A DNA stretch of 64,000 bases from Lutimaribacter salitolerans (GCF_042677865.1 NZ_JBHUDD010000056.1:1-64000); one strand, 5' to 3'; numbered from the stretch's first letter, positions 1-8,883 are shown. The notes: generated by a model not told the origin, from the letters alone. Program-made: numbers and translations.

Positions 1-72
1 AACACCGTCACGGACATCGTCAGGCGGCACCGCCAAAATGCCTTGTGATACGATCCTGCCCCCTACCGGAAT

Positions 73-1484
73 CTACCCCATGTGGAGCGGGCGGGGATAG
101 TCATGGGTCATGTCCTCCTCCCGGCTCCAGTGGTCTTGATGGGCGTGCCGGGCATGGTGGCGGCGATCTGGATCGCCTGCACCACGTAGTCGTGGTCGAG
201 CCTGCGGCCGAAGCTGCCGCCTGCGGGCAGGACATGGAGGGTGACCTGGGACGGATCGAGGCCGGTCAACGCGACCGCCGCATCGCGTACCACGGCGGGG
301 ATCTGCGTCGCGGTCCAGATCTGCACCCTGTCCGCCTCGACCAGCACCGTGGCGCTGAGCGGCTCGAGGGCTGCATGGGCGAGGAAAGGCGATCGGTACT
401 CCGCCTCGATCACGGTGGCCCCGTTCAGCGCGGCCTCGACATCGCCGTCGTCGCGCAGGCGGCTGTTGCGGAACTCATCGGTCCGGGCTTCCGACAACGC
501 CTGCCACATCTCGGTAGAGCTGGCGGGATAGTCGGGGGGCAACCAGTCGACCTCCAGCGCCTGCGCCGCCTGAAACGCGAACCAGGTGTTGTCGGCGATG
601 ACGGCCAGCCCCTCGTTCACCTCGACGACCGACCGCACGCCCTGCATCGCCAGAGCGGCATCGGCGGAATAGCTTGCCATCGCACCCCCACGCCCCGGGT
701 TCGCGCGCACGGTTGCGTGCAGCATCCCGGGCAGGACCACGTCAATGCCGTAGTCCTGCGTTCCTGTCGATTTCGCGACGATGTCGAGCCGTTGATAGGG
801 CTTGCCCAGGCGCGTCCACGCGGAGGCGGGGCGGAGCGTCACGTCGGTGACAGGCTCGATGGCCGCCGCCTCGCCGGCAAGCTCGGTATAGGGAATGCGC
901 GTGCCGTCCGGCAGAACGACCTGCCCGTCCTCGGTCCGCAGGTCGGCGCGCGGGACGCCCGTGCGCGCCGCCGCGGCGGACTTGAGGGTTTCGCGGGCCG
1001 TGGCCCCAGCCAGCCGCAGGGTCTCGTGCAGGTCGGCGACAGATGACGATCCGCCGGTGAACTGCGAGCCGGTCAGGCGCGAGACGTTCATCATCAGGTC
1101 GCGCACCGTGCTGGCCACAAACCCGTGCTCCCAGGCCGGGAACGGCATGCTCTCGGCGGCGATGATGCCGTTGAAATAGGCCTGATGCGGCTGCTCGGGG
1201 TCGAGCGTGGCGGTGGCGGGATCGATGTCCAACTCCTCTGCGATCAGCATGGCCTGGGTCGAGGCGATGCCTTGGCCCACATCCGCGCGCGGCACGATCA
1301 GCGTGATCCCGTCCGGCGTGATCTTGACGAAAGGGGTAAGTGCTGCCTCGCCCGTCCCCAGACCATCAAGCAGGGGATTTGGCGTCGCGCGGGTGACGAA
1401 ATAGGCCCCGAAGGCGACCCCGCCGAGAATGGCGGCGGACCCGATCAGGAATGTGCGGCGGGCGATGGTTCTGGCGCGTCCCAT
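73..1484 (-). pseudogene. iorB: iorB-like molybdopterin oxidoreductase large subunit, frameshifted and 3'-truncated
   Basis: This is the N-terminal part of an isoquinoline 1-oxidoreductase beta-type subunit (xanthine dehydrogenase family, molybdopterin-binding). It starts with a Tat-like signal (ARRTFLIG) and hydrophobic stretch and keeps the family motif GGSFGRRLDHDY near its end. The main frame stops at 108 after about 458 residues; family members are usually about 700-750. Around 131-140 the frame is lost: the neighbouring frame continues with the family sequence WSREEDMTHDYPRP before a stop at 73-75. The C-terminal third, including much of the Mo-cofactor site, is missing. So there is a one-base frameshift plus a truncation or rearrangement near position 75-90. 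A GGGAGG Shine-Dalgarno precedes the start. The partner iorA upstream is intact but probably useless without this subunit. A sequencing error could explain the frameshift but not the missing C-terminus. Confidence 0.85.
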
Positions 1485-1487
1485 CGT

Positions 1488-1946
1488 TCAAGCCTCCCGC
1501 AGCGCGGTGGCGGCAGAATGGACGGCGGCACGGATGCGGGGATAGGTCCCGCAGCGGCACAGGTTGCCCGACATCGCGGCGTCGATATCGTCATTGGTCG
1601 GCTCGGGGTTGCGGGCCAGAAGGTCGGCGGCCTGCATGATCTGGCCGGACTGGCAGTAGCCGCATTGCGCCACTTGGTGGTCGATCCAGGCCGCCTGAAT
1701 GGCGTGCAGCGCGCCCGCGCTGCCAAGCCCCTCGATCGTCGTGATCTCGCCCCAGACATCGGCCAGCGCCACCTGGCAGGACCGCACGGCCTCACCATCG
1801 ATATGCACGGTGCAGGCGCCGCACTGCGCGATCCCACAGCCATACTTGACGCTGGTGATGTTCAGACCGTCCCGCAGCGCCCAAAGCAGCGGCATGTCAT
1901 CTGGCAGGTCAACCGTGTGACTGGTGCCGTTTATCGTAAGGTCCAT
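1488..1946 (-). CDS. iorA: IorA-like [2Fe-2S] subunit of aldehyde/isoquinoline oxidoreductase
   Basis: Small iron-sulfur subunit that passes electrons from the molybdenum subunit to an external acceptor. The 152-residue protein has a plant-type ferredoxin cluster motif (CGIAQCGAC) in its first third and the second [2Fe-2S] motif of this family (CGYCQSGQ, then NLCRCGTY) in its second half. The start at 1946 was chosen over one 14 codons upstream because GGAG lies at the right distance before it and family proteins begin at MDLTING-like sequence. The stop is three bases before the iorB start, so the two form an operon. Since iorB is broken, this gene may be a relic. It is divergent from the AraC regulator at 2132. 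Confidence 0.88.
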   Translation of the reverse strand: MDLTINGTSHTVDLPDDMPLLWALRDGLNITSVKYGCGIAQCGACTVHIDGEAVRSCQVALADVWGEITTIEGLGSAGALHAIQAAWIDHQVAQCGYCQSGQIMQAADLLARNPEPTNDDIDAAMSGNLCRCGTYPRIRAAVHSAATALREA

Positions 1947-2131
1947 TGCTTTCTCCAGTCGGCTGTTGGACGAGACTTGGCGTATCAATCACTCCAAGCT
2001 AGGCCCGTCGGCGCGGTGCGGCGATATGCATATGTGGTCATTCGCATGCAGATTGGGTCAGTCGGTATTCATAGGCTGGTCCTGCCCAAGGGCCCGTGGC
2101 ATTCAGGCAAGATACTTGAGAGTTCGGGCGC

Positions 2132-3157
2132 ATGGACAGTTCACAGACCTATTCCCTGTATATGGCGACCGACGTGGCGTGCCGGATCCTCGGCGTCGAT
2201 CCGCAGGTGATGCTGGAGACGGCAGGCCTTGGCGCGCTTCCCTATGGCCGGACCGAGGTGCGCGGCACGGCGCAGCAGTATTTCGACTGCTGGAACACGA
2301 TGGCCCTGTTGTCACCGCGCCCCGACTATGTGCCCCACCTTGGTATCACGATTTCGCGCGGGCCGGTGATCCCGGTCTTTTTCACGCTGTCCTGCGCGCC
2401 CGATCTGGAAACCGGACTGATGCGGCTGGCGCGGTTCAAGTCGCTGCTGGGACCGACGCTCATGCGGGTGTTCTGGGACGATGCACGGTTGCGACTGGAA
2501 TTTGACAGCGTGGACGCCCGCGCCCCCATGCCATCGAGCTTTGGCGCCCTGCAACTTGTGGTCGCGGTGGAGAAGATCCGCGGGGCTGCAGGCCATCTGG
2601 TTTGCCCGGTTGCGGCTGGCTTCGATGGATCCGAGGAGGAACGGCGCATGATCGCCGGTCATCTCGGCGTAATGCCCGAGCGTTCGCATGCCGCTTACGT
2701 CGCCTTTTCGCCCGAGGATGCCAAACGCCGGTTCATTTCCGAGAATCCCCCCCTTTGGGCCGATATCGAGGCCGACCTCAATCTTCAGCTGGCGGCACAG
2801 AACGACCGTTGGCCTGTCGCCGATCGGGTGCGGGGGGCATTGGTCGATCTGATGCCGGCGGGACGAACGGGAGCAGAAGATGTCGCCGCAGCCCTTGGGC
2901 TGAGCCGCAGCACGTTGCAGAGGCGGTTGCGCGAAGAGGAGACGTCGTATCAGGCGGTGCTGGATGCCACGCGGCGCGACATTGCGATCCGGTATCTCAC
3001 CAAGACCACCCTGCGCGCGGACGAGATCGCGAATGTCCTGGCCTTCCGCGATGCCAACAGCTTTTCGAGAAGCTTCCGGCGGTGGACGGGCCTTTCGCCG
3101 CTGGCGTTCCGGCAAGAGGCAGCGCGCGCGGCGATAGTGTCCCGCGCAACTGACTAA
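2132..3157 (+). CDS. AraC-family transcriptional regulator (OruR/ArgR-like)
   Basis: A 341-residue regulator. The N-terminal two thirds resemble the arabinose-binding-like domain of the OruR/GliR subgroup; the C-terminal about 90 residues hold the double helix-turn-helix of AraC proteins (ALGLSRSTLQRRLREE, then IANVLAFRDANSFSRSFRRW). It is transcribed away from iorA/iorB, so control of that operon is the simplest guess, but nothing in the sequence proves it. The start at 2132 fits the first domain residues (YSLYMATDVACRILGVD). Nothing photosynthesis-related is visible in it. Confidence 0.85.
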   Translation: MDSSQTYSLYMATDVACRILGVDPQVMLETAGLGALPYGRTEVRGTAQQYFDCWNTMALLSPRPDYVPHLGITISRGPVIPVFFTLSCAPDLETGLMRLARFKSLLGPTLMRVFWDDARLRLEFDSVDARAPMPSSFGALQLVVAVEKIRGAAGHLVCPVAAGFDGSEEERRMIAGHLGVMPERSHAAYVAFSPEDAKRRFISENPPLWADIEADLNLQLAAQNDRWPVADRVRGALVDLMPAGRTGAEDVAAALGLSRSTLQRRLREEETSYQAVLDATRRDIAIRYLTKTTLRADEIANVLAFRDANSFSRSFRRWTGLSPLAFRQEAARAAIVSRATD

Positions 3158-3265
3158 CGATTTCCCTGGAAAGCACTTGTGTCACCACGGGTTCTGCCCG
3201 GCCTAACAGGCAAGCACACGCAAAAATGCGTTTTTCAGGGCGTTGTCGGGGAAAGAGTGCCTGAA

Positions 3266-3310
3266 GCGGGTTGCGGCGCGCAGGTCACGGACGCGCCGCG
3301 TGCAACCCGC
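3266..3310. terminator. Long inverted repeat between convergent araC-type gene and dxs
   Basis: Arms GCGGGTTGC (3266-3274) and GCAACCCGC (3302-3310) pair perfectly, and the inner GGCGCG/CGCGCC can extend the stem. It lies in the 204-base gap between two genes ending toward each other, so a bidirectional terminator is likely, although no clear T tract follows. Confidence 0.5.
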
Positions 3311-3339
3311 GACCCGAGGCGCAAGCCGAGAAACCCAGC

Positions 3340-3352
3340 GCGCCGAAGGCGC
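3340..3352 (-). terminator. Short GC hairpin just after dxs
   Basis: GCGCC-GAA-GGCGC stem-loop starting 10 bases beyond the dxs stop; on the minus strand it is followed by a mildly T-rich GGGTTTCT. Candidate dxs terminator. Confidence 0.45.
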
Positions 3353-3361
3353 TCAATCGGA

Positions 3362-5284
3362 TCAGACCACGCTGGACAGGCTGACGACCCTGCCAGCCGG
3401 GCGCAGGATGGTCCGCGCGGTGGTGGCGATGCTGTCGGCGGTCAGGCCCGCGTCGGCGTACATGTCCGCCGGGCTGGCGTGGTCGATCACGCGGTCAGGC
3501 AAGGTCATCGTGCGCACGGCCAGACCGCGATCCAGCAGGCCGTTGGCGGCCAGATCATGCAGCACCATGGCGCCGAACCCGCCCTGCACCCCCTGCTCTA
3601 CCGTGATCAGCGCGCGGTGTTCGCGGGCCAGCCGGTGCAGCAGCTCGCGGTCCAGCGGCTTGGCAAAGCGCGCATCGGCCAGCGTCACGCTGATCCCATC
3701 GCCTTCCAGCGCCGCGGCAGCGCGGCGGCACTCGCCCAGATGCGCGCCGAGGCTCAGGATCGCCACATCGGTGCCTTCCGAGATCACCCGGCCCTTGCCG
3801 ATTTCCAGCACCGTGCCGCGCTCGGGCAGCTCCACCCCTTCGCCCGCGCCGCGCGGATAGCGGAACGCGATCGGCCCTTCGTCAAAGGCCACGGCGGTGG
3901 CGACCATGTGCATCAGCTCGGCCTCGTCACCCGCCGCCATCACGGTGAACCCGGGCAGGTTGCACAGGTAGGCCAGATCATAGGCCCCGGCATGGGTCGG
4001 CCCATCGGCCCCCACCAGCCCGGCGCGGTCGATGGCAAAGCGCACGGGCAGGTTCTGCAGCGCCACATCATGCACCACCTGATCATATCCGCGTTGCAGG
4101 AAGGTGGAATAGATCGCCGCAAAGGGGCGCAGCCCGCTGGCGGCCATGGCGGCGGCGCAGGTCACGGCGTGCTGTTCGGCGATGCCCACGTCATGCACCC
4201 GGGCCGGAAAGCGTTGGGCCATGATGTCCAGCCCGGTGCCGCCGGGCATGGCGGCGGTCACCGCCACGACGCGCGGATCGCGGGCGGCCTCTTCGGTCAG
4301 GGTCTTGCCGAATACGGATGTATAGCTGGGCGCGCCGGGGGCCGATTTGGCCTGCGTGCCGGTGGCGGGGTCGAATTTCGCCACCCCGTGATACTTGCAG
4401 GCCGAGGATTCCGCCGGGGCATAGCCCTTGCCCTTGACCGTGCAGACATGGATCAGGGTCGGCCCGGTGGCCCGCGCCCGCGCCGCGCGCAGCACCGGCA
4501 AAAGCTGGGACAGGTCGTGGCCGTCGATCGGGCCGATGTAATCGAACCCCAGATCCTCGAACAGGCCGCCCTGCCCGCCCATGCCGGTCACCAGTTGCCG
4601 GGCCCGCCGCGCGCCTTCGCGCATCGGCGGCGGCAGCGCGGCCTCGAACCCTTCGGCCAGCGCGCGCATCTTCTGCAACGGCTCGTTGGCGTAAAGGCGG
4701 CTCAGATAGGCCGACATCGCGCCGACCGGGGGGGCGATGCTCATTTCATTGTCATTCAGGATCACGAACATCCGCCGACCTTCGGCGCCGGCGTTGTTCA
4801 TCGCCTCATAGGCCATGCCTGCACTGATCGCGCCATCGCCGATCACGGCGATCGCATCGCCCGTGGGCATCCCCATGTCGCGCCCGATGGTGAACCCCAG
4901 GGCGGCGGAAATCGAGGTGCTGGAATGGGCCGCGCCAAACGGATCGTAATCGGACTCGGCGCGCTTGGTGAACCCGCTCAGCCCGTCCTTCTGGCGCAGG
5001 GTGCGGATGCGGTCGCGCCGTCCGGTCAGGATCTTGTGCGGATAGCATTGGTGGCCGACATCCCAGATCAGCTTGTCCATCGGCGTGTGAAACACCGCAT
5101 GGATCGCCACGCTGAGTTCGACCACGCCCAGCGATGACCCCAGATGCCCGCCGGTTTCCGACACGGCATGGATCAGCTCGGATCGCAGCTCATCCGACAA
5201 TCGTCGCAGATCGGCATCGGGCAGCGCCCGCAGATCGGCGGGGCCGGCAACGCGGTCAAGCAGCGGGGTTTCGGGACGGGTCAT
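3362..5284 (-). CDS. dxs: 1-deoxy-D-xylulose-5-phosphate synthase
   Basis: Condenses pyruvate with glyceraldehyde 3-phosphate, using thiamine diphosphate, to make DXP, the first step of the non-mevalonate isoprenoid pathway that feeds carotenoids, the bacteriochlorophyll tail and quinones. The 640-residue protein has the usual DXS length and order: the ThDP motif around GDGAISAGMAYEAMNN, the SSxSISAALG loop, the pyrimidine-binding domain with DVGIAEQHAVT, and the C-terminal transketolase domain. The start at 5284 was preferred to an upstream ATG because an AAGGACC ribosome-binding sequence precedes it and family homology begins there. It follows pufC in the same direction, the order known from Rhodobacteraceae clusters. 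A 12-bp hairpin lies in its leader. Confidence 0.96.
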   Translation of the reverse strand: MTRPETPLLDRVAGPADLRALPDADLRRLSDELRSELIHAVSETGGHLGSSLGVVELSVAIHAVFHTPMDKLIWDVGHQCYPHKILTGRRDRIRTLRQKDGLSGFTKRAESDYDPFGAAHSSTSISAALGFTIGRDMGMPTGDAIAVIGDGAISAGMAYEAMNNAGAEGRRMFVILNDNEMSIAPPVGAMSAYLSRLYANEPLQKMRALAEGFEAALPPPMREGARRARQLVTGMGGQGGLFEDLGFDYIGPIDGHDLSQLLPVLRAARARATGPTLIHVCTVKGKGYAPAESSACKYHGVAKFDPATGTQAKSAPGAPSYTSVFGKTLTEEAARDPRVVAVTAAMPGGTGLDIMAQRFPARVHDVGIAEQHAVTCAAAMAASGLRPFAAIYSTFLQRGYDQVVHDVALQNLPVRFAIDRAGLVGADGPTHAGAYDLAYLCNLPGFTVMAAGDEAELMHMVATAVAFDEGPIAFRYPRGAGEGVELPERGTVLEIGKGRVISEGTDVAILSLGAHLGECRRAAAALEGDGISVTLADARFAKPLDRELLHRLAREHRALITVEQGVQGGFGAMVLHDLAANGLLDRGLAVRTMTLPDRVIDHASPADMYADAGLTADSIATTARTILRPAGRVVSLSSVV

Positions 5285-5311
5285 GGCAGGGTCCTTTCGG
5301 ATAAGGTCAAA

Positions 5312-5343
5312 GCGCCGCATCTGAGCTGTCCCAGATGCGGCGC
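5312..5343 (-). promoter_or_regulatory. Perfect 12-bp stem-loop in the dxs leader
   Basis: GCGCCGCATCTG and CAGATGCGGCGC pair perfectly around an 8-base loop. The hairpin ends 28 bases upstream of the dxs start. It may terminate puf transcription (the bases after it are TTTGACCTT, a poor T tract), stabilise the upstream transcript or act as an attenuator; sequence alone does not decide. Confidence 0.55.
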
Positions 5344-5440
5344 CAGGCTCCTGTCGCCAACAGGAAGGGACGCGGAGGGCGGACCCCCCGGCATTCAGCC
5401 CCCGGGACACAATCGGGGACCGAACAGGGCCAGGCAGGGT

Positions 5441-5462
5441 GCGGTCCGGTGCGCCGGACCGC
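5441..5462 (-). terminator. Stem-loop directly after pufC
   Basis: GCGGTCCGG-TGCG-CCGGACCGC, a perfect 9-bp stem that starts nine bases after the pufC stop. No T tract follows, so it is more likely a 3'-end stabilising hairpin for the puf mRNA or a weak terminator. Confidence 0.55.
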
Positions 5463-5470
5463 GGGCCCGC

Positions 5471-6598
5471 CTATTGCGTTGCCGCCTCGTAGGTCGGCGC
5501 GCCGGTGGTGGCCAGCTCGGGCCAGTCGGCGATCACGTTGGTGCCTTGCAAGGGTTGTTGATAGCCCTTGTGGCAGGTCGCACAGGCGGCCTTGGGCGCA
5601 TCGCCAAAGACCGGGCCCAGACGATGCTCGGGATACTCGTCCTTCAACGGCACCAGGTAGTCGTTGTTCATTTCCTGAACCATCGCGATGCCCAGGCTGG
5701 AGGTGGACCACTGCGGCGTCGCCTGCCCCACGTCATAGAACGCGCGGCTGTTGTGACAGAACACGCAGTTCACCCCCAGCGAGTTGCTGAAATAGTTCAT
5801 CAGCGAGTAGGTCCGCTCGGTATCCTGCCAGGTCTGCGTGGCCGGGTCGGTCACGTCTTCCGCCACGCGGCTTTCTAGGTTGTGCACCGCGATCTGCTCG
5901 TAGTTCAGCAGAAAGGATTCCAGCGCATCAGACGGCAGCGAGGTGTATTGCGACTGCACCGTCACGCGGTTCTGCACCGCCGACCAGCCGGCCGCATTCT
6001 CGTTGACCGGCCCAAGGCGGAACCAGATGTCGCTGGGCACGTTCTCGCCGCGGTGGCAGGTGTAACAGGTCACACCCACTTCCTTGTTGGCGTTGACGTG
6101 TCCATCCCAGTTCTCGTTGATGTTCTGGGTCATCTGGATCATCCGGCGCGACACGACCTTGGTGTACAGATCATCCGCCCCGTACTCCTCAAGCGCGACA
6201 TCGCCGTGGCAATAGGCGCAGCCCTCGTCCGGCGACACCCATTGGGTCATCGCCAGCATGACGCGGTTGAAGTTGTCCTCGGTCAGATCGCCCAGAACCT
6301 GGACGTTCTCGTAGATGTCGCGCGCCAGCGGCTCGTCGCCCGTCGGGATAAAGGGCTCATCCTCGAGGATGGCTTCGATGTCCGGGTCGGGCGTTGCCAG
6401 ATCGGCGGTGAACTCGGGCACCGACATGCCGGTGCCGCGCGGGCCGGTCTGCAGGCTGTCGGTGGCAAAGGGTTGCCCCCATGACACCAGCAATGCCGCC
6501 ACCACGACCGCCCCACCCACGCCCCCGACCAGAATGGCCGGGCCGTAGATGTTCGTGGGGTTACTCTCGTTCCACTTGGTGAACCATTTGGGAAGCAT
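5471..6598 (-). CDS. pufC: Reaction-centre tetrahaem cytochrome c subunit
   Basis: Periplasmic cytochrome that re-reduces the photo-oxidised special pair. The 375-residue protein has four CXXCH haem sites at about residues 127, 178, 278 and 339. The N-terminus has one membrane segment (about 21-40) and no lipobox cysteine, so it is probably held by an uncleaved anchor rather than a lipid. The start at 6598 (MLPKWF) lies four bases after the pufM stop. Having pufC and no pufX-like ORF after pufM is the Roseobacter arrangement rather than that of Rhodobacter capsulatus or R. sphaeroides. The soluble donor is probably CycA at 52668-53135. Confidence 0.97.
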   Translation of the reverse strand: MLPKWFTKWNESNPTNIYGPAILVGGVGGAVVVAALLVSWGQPFATDSLQTGPRGTGMSVPEFTADLATPDPDIEAILEDEPFIPTGDEPLARDIYENVQVLGDLTEDNFNRVMLAMTQWVSPDEGCAYCHGDVALEEYGADDLYTKVVSRRMIQMTQNINENWDGHVNANKEVGVTCYTCHRGENVPSDIWFRLGPVNENAAGWSAVQNRVTVQSQYTSLPSDALESFLLNYEQIAVHNLESRVAEDVTDPATQTWQDTERTYSLMNYFSNSLGVNCVFCHNSRAFYDVGQATPQWSTSSLGIAMVQEMNNDYLVPLKDEYPEHRLGPVFGDAPKAACATCHKGYQQPLQGTNVIADWPELATTGAPTYEAATQ

Positions 6599-6602
6599 GA
6601 TC

Positions 6603-7589
6603 TCAGCCCTCCTGTCCGATGAAGGATTCGTAGGACCGGAAATCCTCGTATCCGTAGGAACCATCATACATAGGGGCAAAGTTGTGTTCCTGCGCCCAGA
6701 TGAACCAGTTGTCCACCACCGTCCCGGTCAGCAGGATGCCGATACCGCCCGTTATCGGGGTAAGAACGGCGAACCACCACGCCCACCTGTGGATACCTTC
6801 CATCGTGGCGTTGAAGCCCATGGTCCAGCGCCAGAACAGGGCGGCACGCTCGGTCGCGGTGCCCCGGTCATAGATCTGCTCCAGCTCGCGGTCGCCGCCG
6901 AAACGGGTGACCGACAGGATGGTGGCCCCGTGCATCGCGAACAGCAGAACCGAGCCGTACAGGAACACGATCGACAGACAATGGAACGGGTTGTAGTACA
7001 GGTTGCCGTAGCGGATCGAGAAGGCCGTGGTCCAGTCGAGGTGCGGGAAGATGCCGTAAGGCACGGCCTCGCTCCACGATCCCATCAGGATCGGGCGGAA
7101 CAGGCCCAGCACCAGGAACAGCCAGATCGCCGACCCGAAGGCCCAGAAGACGTGCTTGCCCATCTTTTGCTCGGCCGCCAGTTGCCAGGACCGCAGCCAC
7201 CACAACATCACCGCCACCAGCAGGAAGAAGCTGGAGATGACGTACCAGCCGCCATCGTTCAGCGGCGGGATGGTCAGCCCGTATTCCGGGCTGGGCGGCT
7301 CAAGCGCCAGCCAGAAAAGCTGCCGGATGAATTCGGGGATCGACCAACCCACCTGTGACAGCATGTTCATGCCGACAATGACAAACCACACCAGCCCCGA
7401 GGCGATGGCGGCGATGCCGACCATGCCTGTGTTGATGGGGCCGATCTGCGCGTTTCCGAACCAACCCAGCAGATTGGAAAAGAATGGCGTGCCCGAGCGG
7501 TCTTCGGTCAGGGTGCCCAGGTCGTCGGTGCCCCATTCCGGGTTACCGCGCACCTGCACCTGTGTGAAAATGTTCTGATATTCAGCCAT
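6603..7589 (-). CDS. pufM: Photosynthetic reaction centre M subunit
   Basis: One of the two core polypeptides binding bacteriochlorophyll, bacteriopheophytin, quinone and iron. The 328-residue protein has five membrane helices and conserved reaction-centre blocks (NPFHCLSIVFLYGSVLLFAMHG; ERAALFWRWTMGFNATMEGIHRW). The start MAEYQNIF at 7589 is two bases after the pufL stop, which favours it over an ATG nine codons upstream and suggests translational coupling for equal L:M production. Confidence 0.98.
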   Translation of the reverse strand: MAEYQNIFTQVQVRGNPEWGTDDLGTLTEDRSGTPFFSNLLGWFGNAQIGPINTGMVGIAAIASGLVWFVIVGMNMLSQVGWSIPEFIRQLFWLALEPPSPEYGLTIPPLNDGGWYVISSFFLLVAVMLWWLRSWQLAAEQKMGKHVFWAFGSAIWLFLVLGLFRPILMGSWSEAVPYGIFPHLDWTTAFSIRYGNLYYNPFHCLSIVFLYGSVLLFAMHGATILSVTRFGGDRELEQIYDRGTATERAALFWRWTMGFNATMEGIHRWAWWFAVLTPITGGIGILLTGTVVDNWFIWAQEHNFAPMYDGSYGYEDFRSYESFIGQEG

Positions 7590-7591
7590 GA

Positions 7592-8431
7592 TTACATCCC
7601 CACCTGAGAAGGCCATATCGGCAGCTCAAGCCACCAGTTCCACCATTCGGGCCAGCCCGCAGTCCAGACCGGACCGGAAATGATGATGCAGACCGCCGAC
7701 CAGAACCCCGCGTTCAGCGCCAGGAACAGACCGACGCGGTGGATGCCCAGCGTGCCGACCGAATAGCCGATGAAATCGCGAAAGAACGTGTCTTCGTGGT
7801 CTGGCGTCTTTGCAACTTCACCCTTTTCCGGGTTCGCCGCCGACAGGATCAGACCGCCATGCAGCGCCAGCGCCAGCGTGGTGGTGAAAAAGAACGTCAC
7901 AGCCAGCATATGCGCGGGGTTGTAGTGAAAGTGCAGATAGGCGTAGCCGGTGTTGCTGACCCAATCGAGATGGCTGAAGATGCCATACGGGAACCCATGC
8001 CCCCAGGCGCCCATCAGGACCGGACGAAAGATCACCAGCGTCACATAGGCCAGGATCGCAAAGCTGAAGGCGAAGGGCACGTGATACCCGATACCCAGCT
8101 TGCGGCAGATCTCGACCTCGCGCAGCGCCCAGCTGATGAAGGATGCGGTGGCGCAGATCGTGATGAACTGCCACAGCCCGCCTTCGTTCAGCGGTGCGAT
8201 GCCCAGACCATAGGACAGGTCAGGCGGCGCGATGTTGATCAACCAGGGGTTAAACGTGCCCTGCTGGGCAGCCCCCCAGAAAATGAGTATAGTGCCCAAT
8301 AGGGCAAAAAAGGCGGTCGTGACCCCGAAGAAGCCCACAAAGAATGGACCTACCCAGAAGTCGAACAGATCGCCGCCGATCAGCGTCCCTCCGCGGACGC
8401 GATACTTTTTTTCGAAGCTGAGCAGCGCCAT
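7592..8431 (-). CDS. pufL: Photosynthetic reaction centre L subunit
   Basis: Partner of PufM in the reaction-centre core; carries the active electron-transfer branch. 279 residues with five membrane helices. It begins MALLSFEKKYRVRGGTLIGGDLFDFWVGPF in family style (given here only as a description of the N-terminal block, residues 1-20 being the conserved part) and contains FHYNPAHMLAVTFFFTT and DHEDTFFRDFIGYSVGTLGIHR. The start is preceded by a purine-rich TTAGGAAG. Between it and pufA lie two strong hairpins, the classical device that gives more LH1 than reaction centre. Confidence 0.98.
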   Translation of the reverse strand: MALLSFEKKYRVRGGTLIGGDLFDFWVGPFFVGFFGVTTAFFALLGTILIFWGAAQQGTFNPWLINIAPPDLSYGLGIAPLNEGGLWQFITICATASFISWALREVEICRKLGIGYHVPFAFSFAILAYVTLVIFRPVLMGAWGHGFPYGIFSHLDWVSNTGYAYLHFHYNPAHMLAVTFFFTTTLALALHGGLILSAANPEKGEVAKTPDHEDTFFRDFIGYSVGTLGIHRVGLFLALNAGFWSAVCIIISGPVWTAGWPEWWNWWLELPIWPSQVGM

Positions 8432-8498
8432 CTTCCTAAGTCTCCGCGTTTGGCGGCGCGGCCCGTTCAGACCAAAGCCGTCGTTTCTTTCAAGTTTT

Positions 8499-8525
8499 GC
8501 TGCGGCCGGGCATGCCGCCCGCAGC
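8499..8525 (-). promoter_or_regulatory. pufA-pufL intercistronic hairpin
   Basis: Arms GCTGCGG and CCGCAGC, with an inner CGGGC/GCCCG stem, form a long stem-loop between pufA and pufL. In R. capsulatus, hairpins here protect the pufBA part of the transcript from 3' decay; the position implies the same role. Confidence 0.75.
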
Positions 8526-8536
8526 GGTGTTCATTG

Positions 8537-8549
8537 GGGCCTTCGGCCC
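8537..8549 (-). promoter_or_regulatory. Second pufA-pufL hairpin
   Basis: GGGCC-TTC-GGCCC, six bases after the pufA stop. With the stem at 8499-8525 it makes a tandem stabiliser for the pufBA mRNA. Confidence 0.65.
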
Positions 8550-8554
8550 TGGGG

Positions 8555-8719
8555 TCACTCGGCTGCTGCGCGCGATGCCGCGGCGTTCTCGAACCAGTTC
8601 ACACCGTTCGACAGGACCACCAGGTGGATCATGACGGCCAGCAGGAACAGGAACACGCCCTGTGCCACGAAAACGCGGCGGGGATCGAAGATCAGCCAGA
8701 TTTTGTAGAAATTTGCCAT
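8555..8719 (-). CDS. pufA: Light-harvesting 1 alpha polypeptide
   Basis: A 54-residue antenna protein. The translation starts MANFYKIWLIFDPRRVFVAQ and continues into one membrane helix with the bacteriochlorophyll-ligating histidine (His32, in VMIHLVV), then NGVNWFENAAASRAAAE. This is the normal LH1 alpha pattern. The start lies 15 bases after the pufB stop, and tandem hairpins follow the stop. Confidence 0.96.
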   Translation of the reverse strand: MANFYKIWLIFDPRRVFVAQGVFLFLLAVMIHLVVLSNGVNWFENAAASRAAAE

Positions 8720-8733
8720 TGTTTAGATCCCCT

Positions 8734-8883
8734 TCAGAACCAAGGTGCCCAGATGTAGGTCGCCAGGTGGGCAACCACTGCAACCGCCGTGAACAGCCAG
8801 AGGCCGCTCATGTAGACGGAATGCAGCTCCTGCGCTTGCTCGTCGGTGAGACCCGTGAATGACAGGTCGGTATTATCAGCCAT
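8734..8883 (-). CDS. pufB: Light-harvesting 1 beta polypeptide
   Basis: A 49-residue antenna subunit, MADNTDLSFTGLTDEQAQEL at the N-terminus, with the conserved polar His21, the bacteriochlorophyll ligand His39 (VVAHLATYIW) and the C-terminal WAPWF. A strong CGGAGGAAAG ribosome-binding sequence lies just upstream. Two stem-loops separate it from pufQ. Confidence 0.97.
   Translation of the reverse strand: MADNTDLSFTGLTDEQAQELHSVYMSGLWLFTAVAVVAHLATYIWAPWF

Noticed and set aside
1..72. Possible insertion-sequence end at the left edge
   Set aside because: Too little sequence, no terminal repeat or transposase codons identifiable.
45..1046. Long plus-strand ORF opposite iorB
   Set aside because: Low-complexity Arg/Gly/His-rich translation with no domain, antisense to a recognisable gene; typical of high-GC shadow frames.
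3179..5137. 652-codon plus-strand ORF opposite dxs
   Set aside because: Exactly shadows dxs, His/Gly/Gln-rich with no motif. Rejected as an artefact of codon bias, as are the long antisense ORFs over crtD, crtI, bchY, dctM and the ThDP enzyme.
6598..7592. Search for pufX after pufM
   Set aside because: pufC follows pufM after three bases and no small ORF with PufX character is present before dxs.
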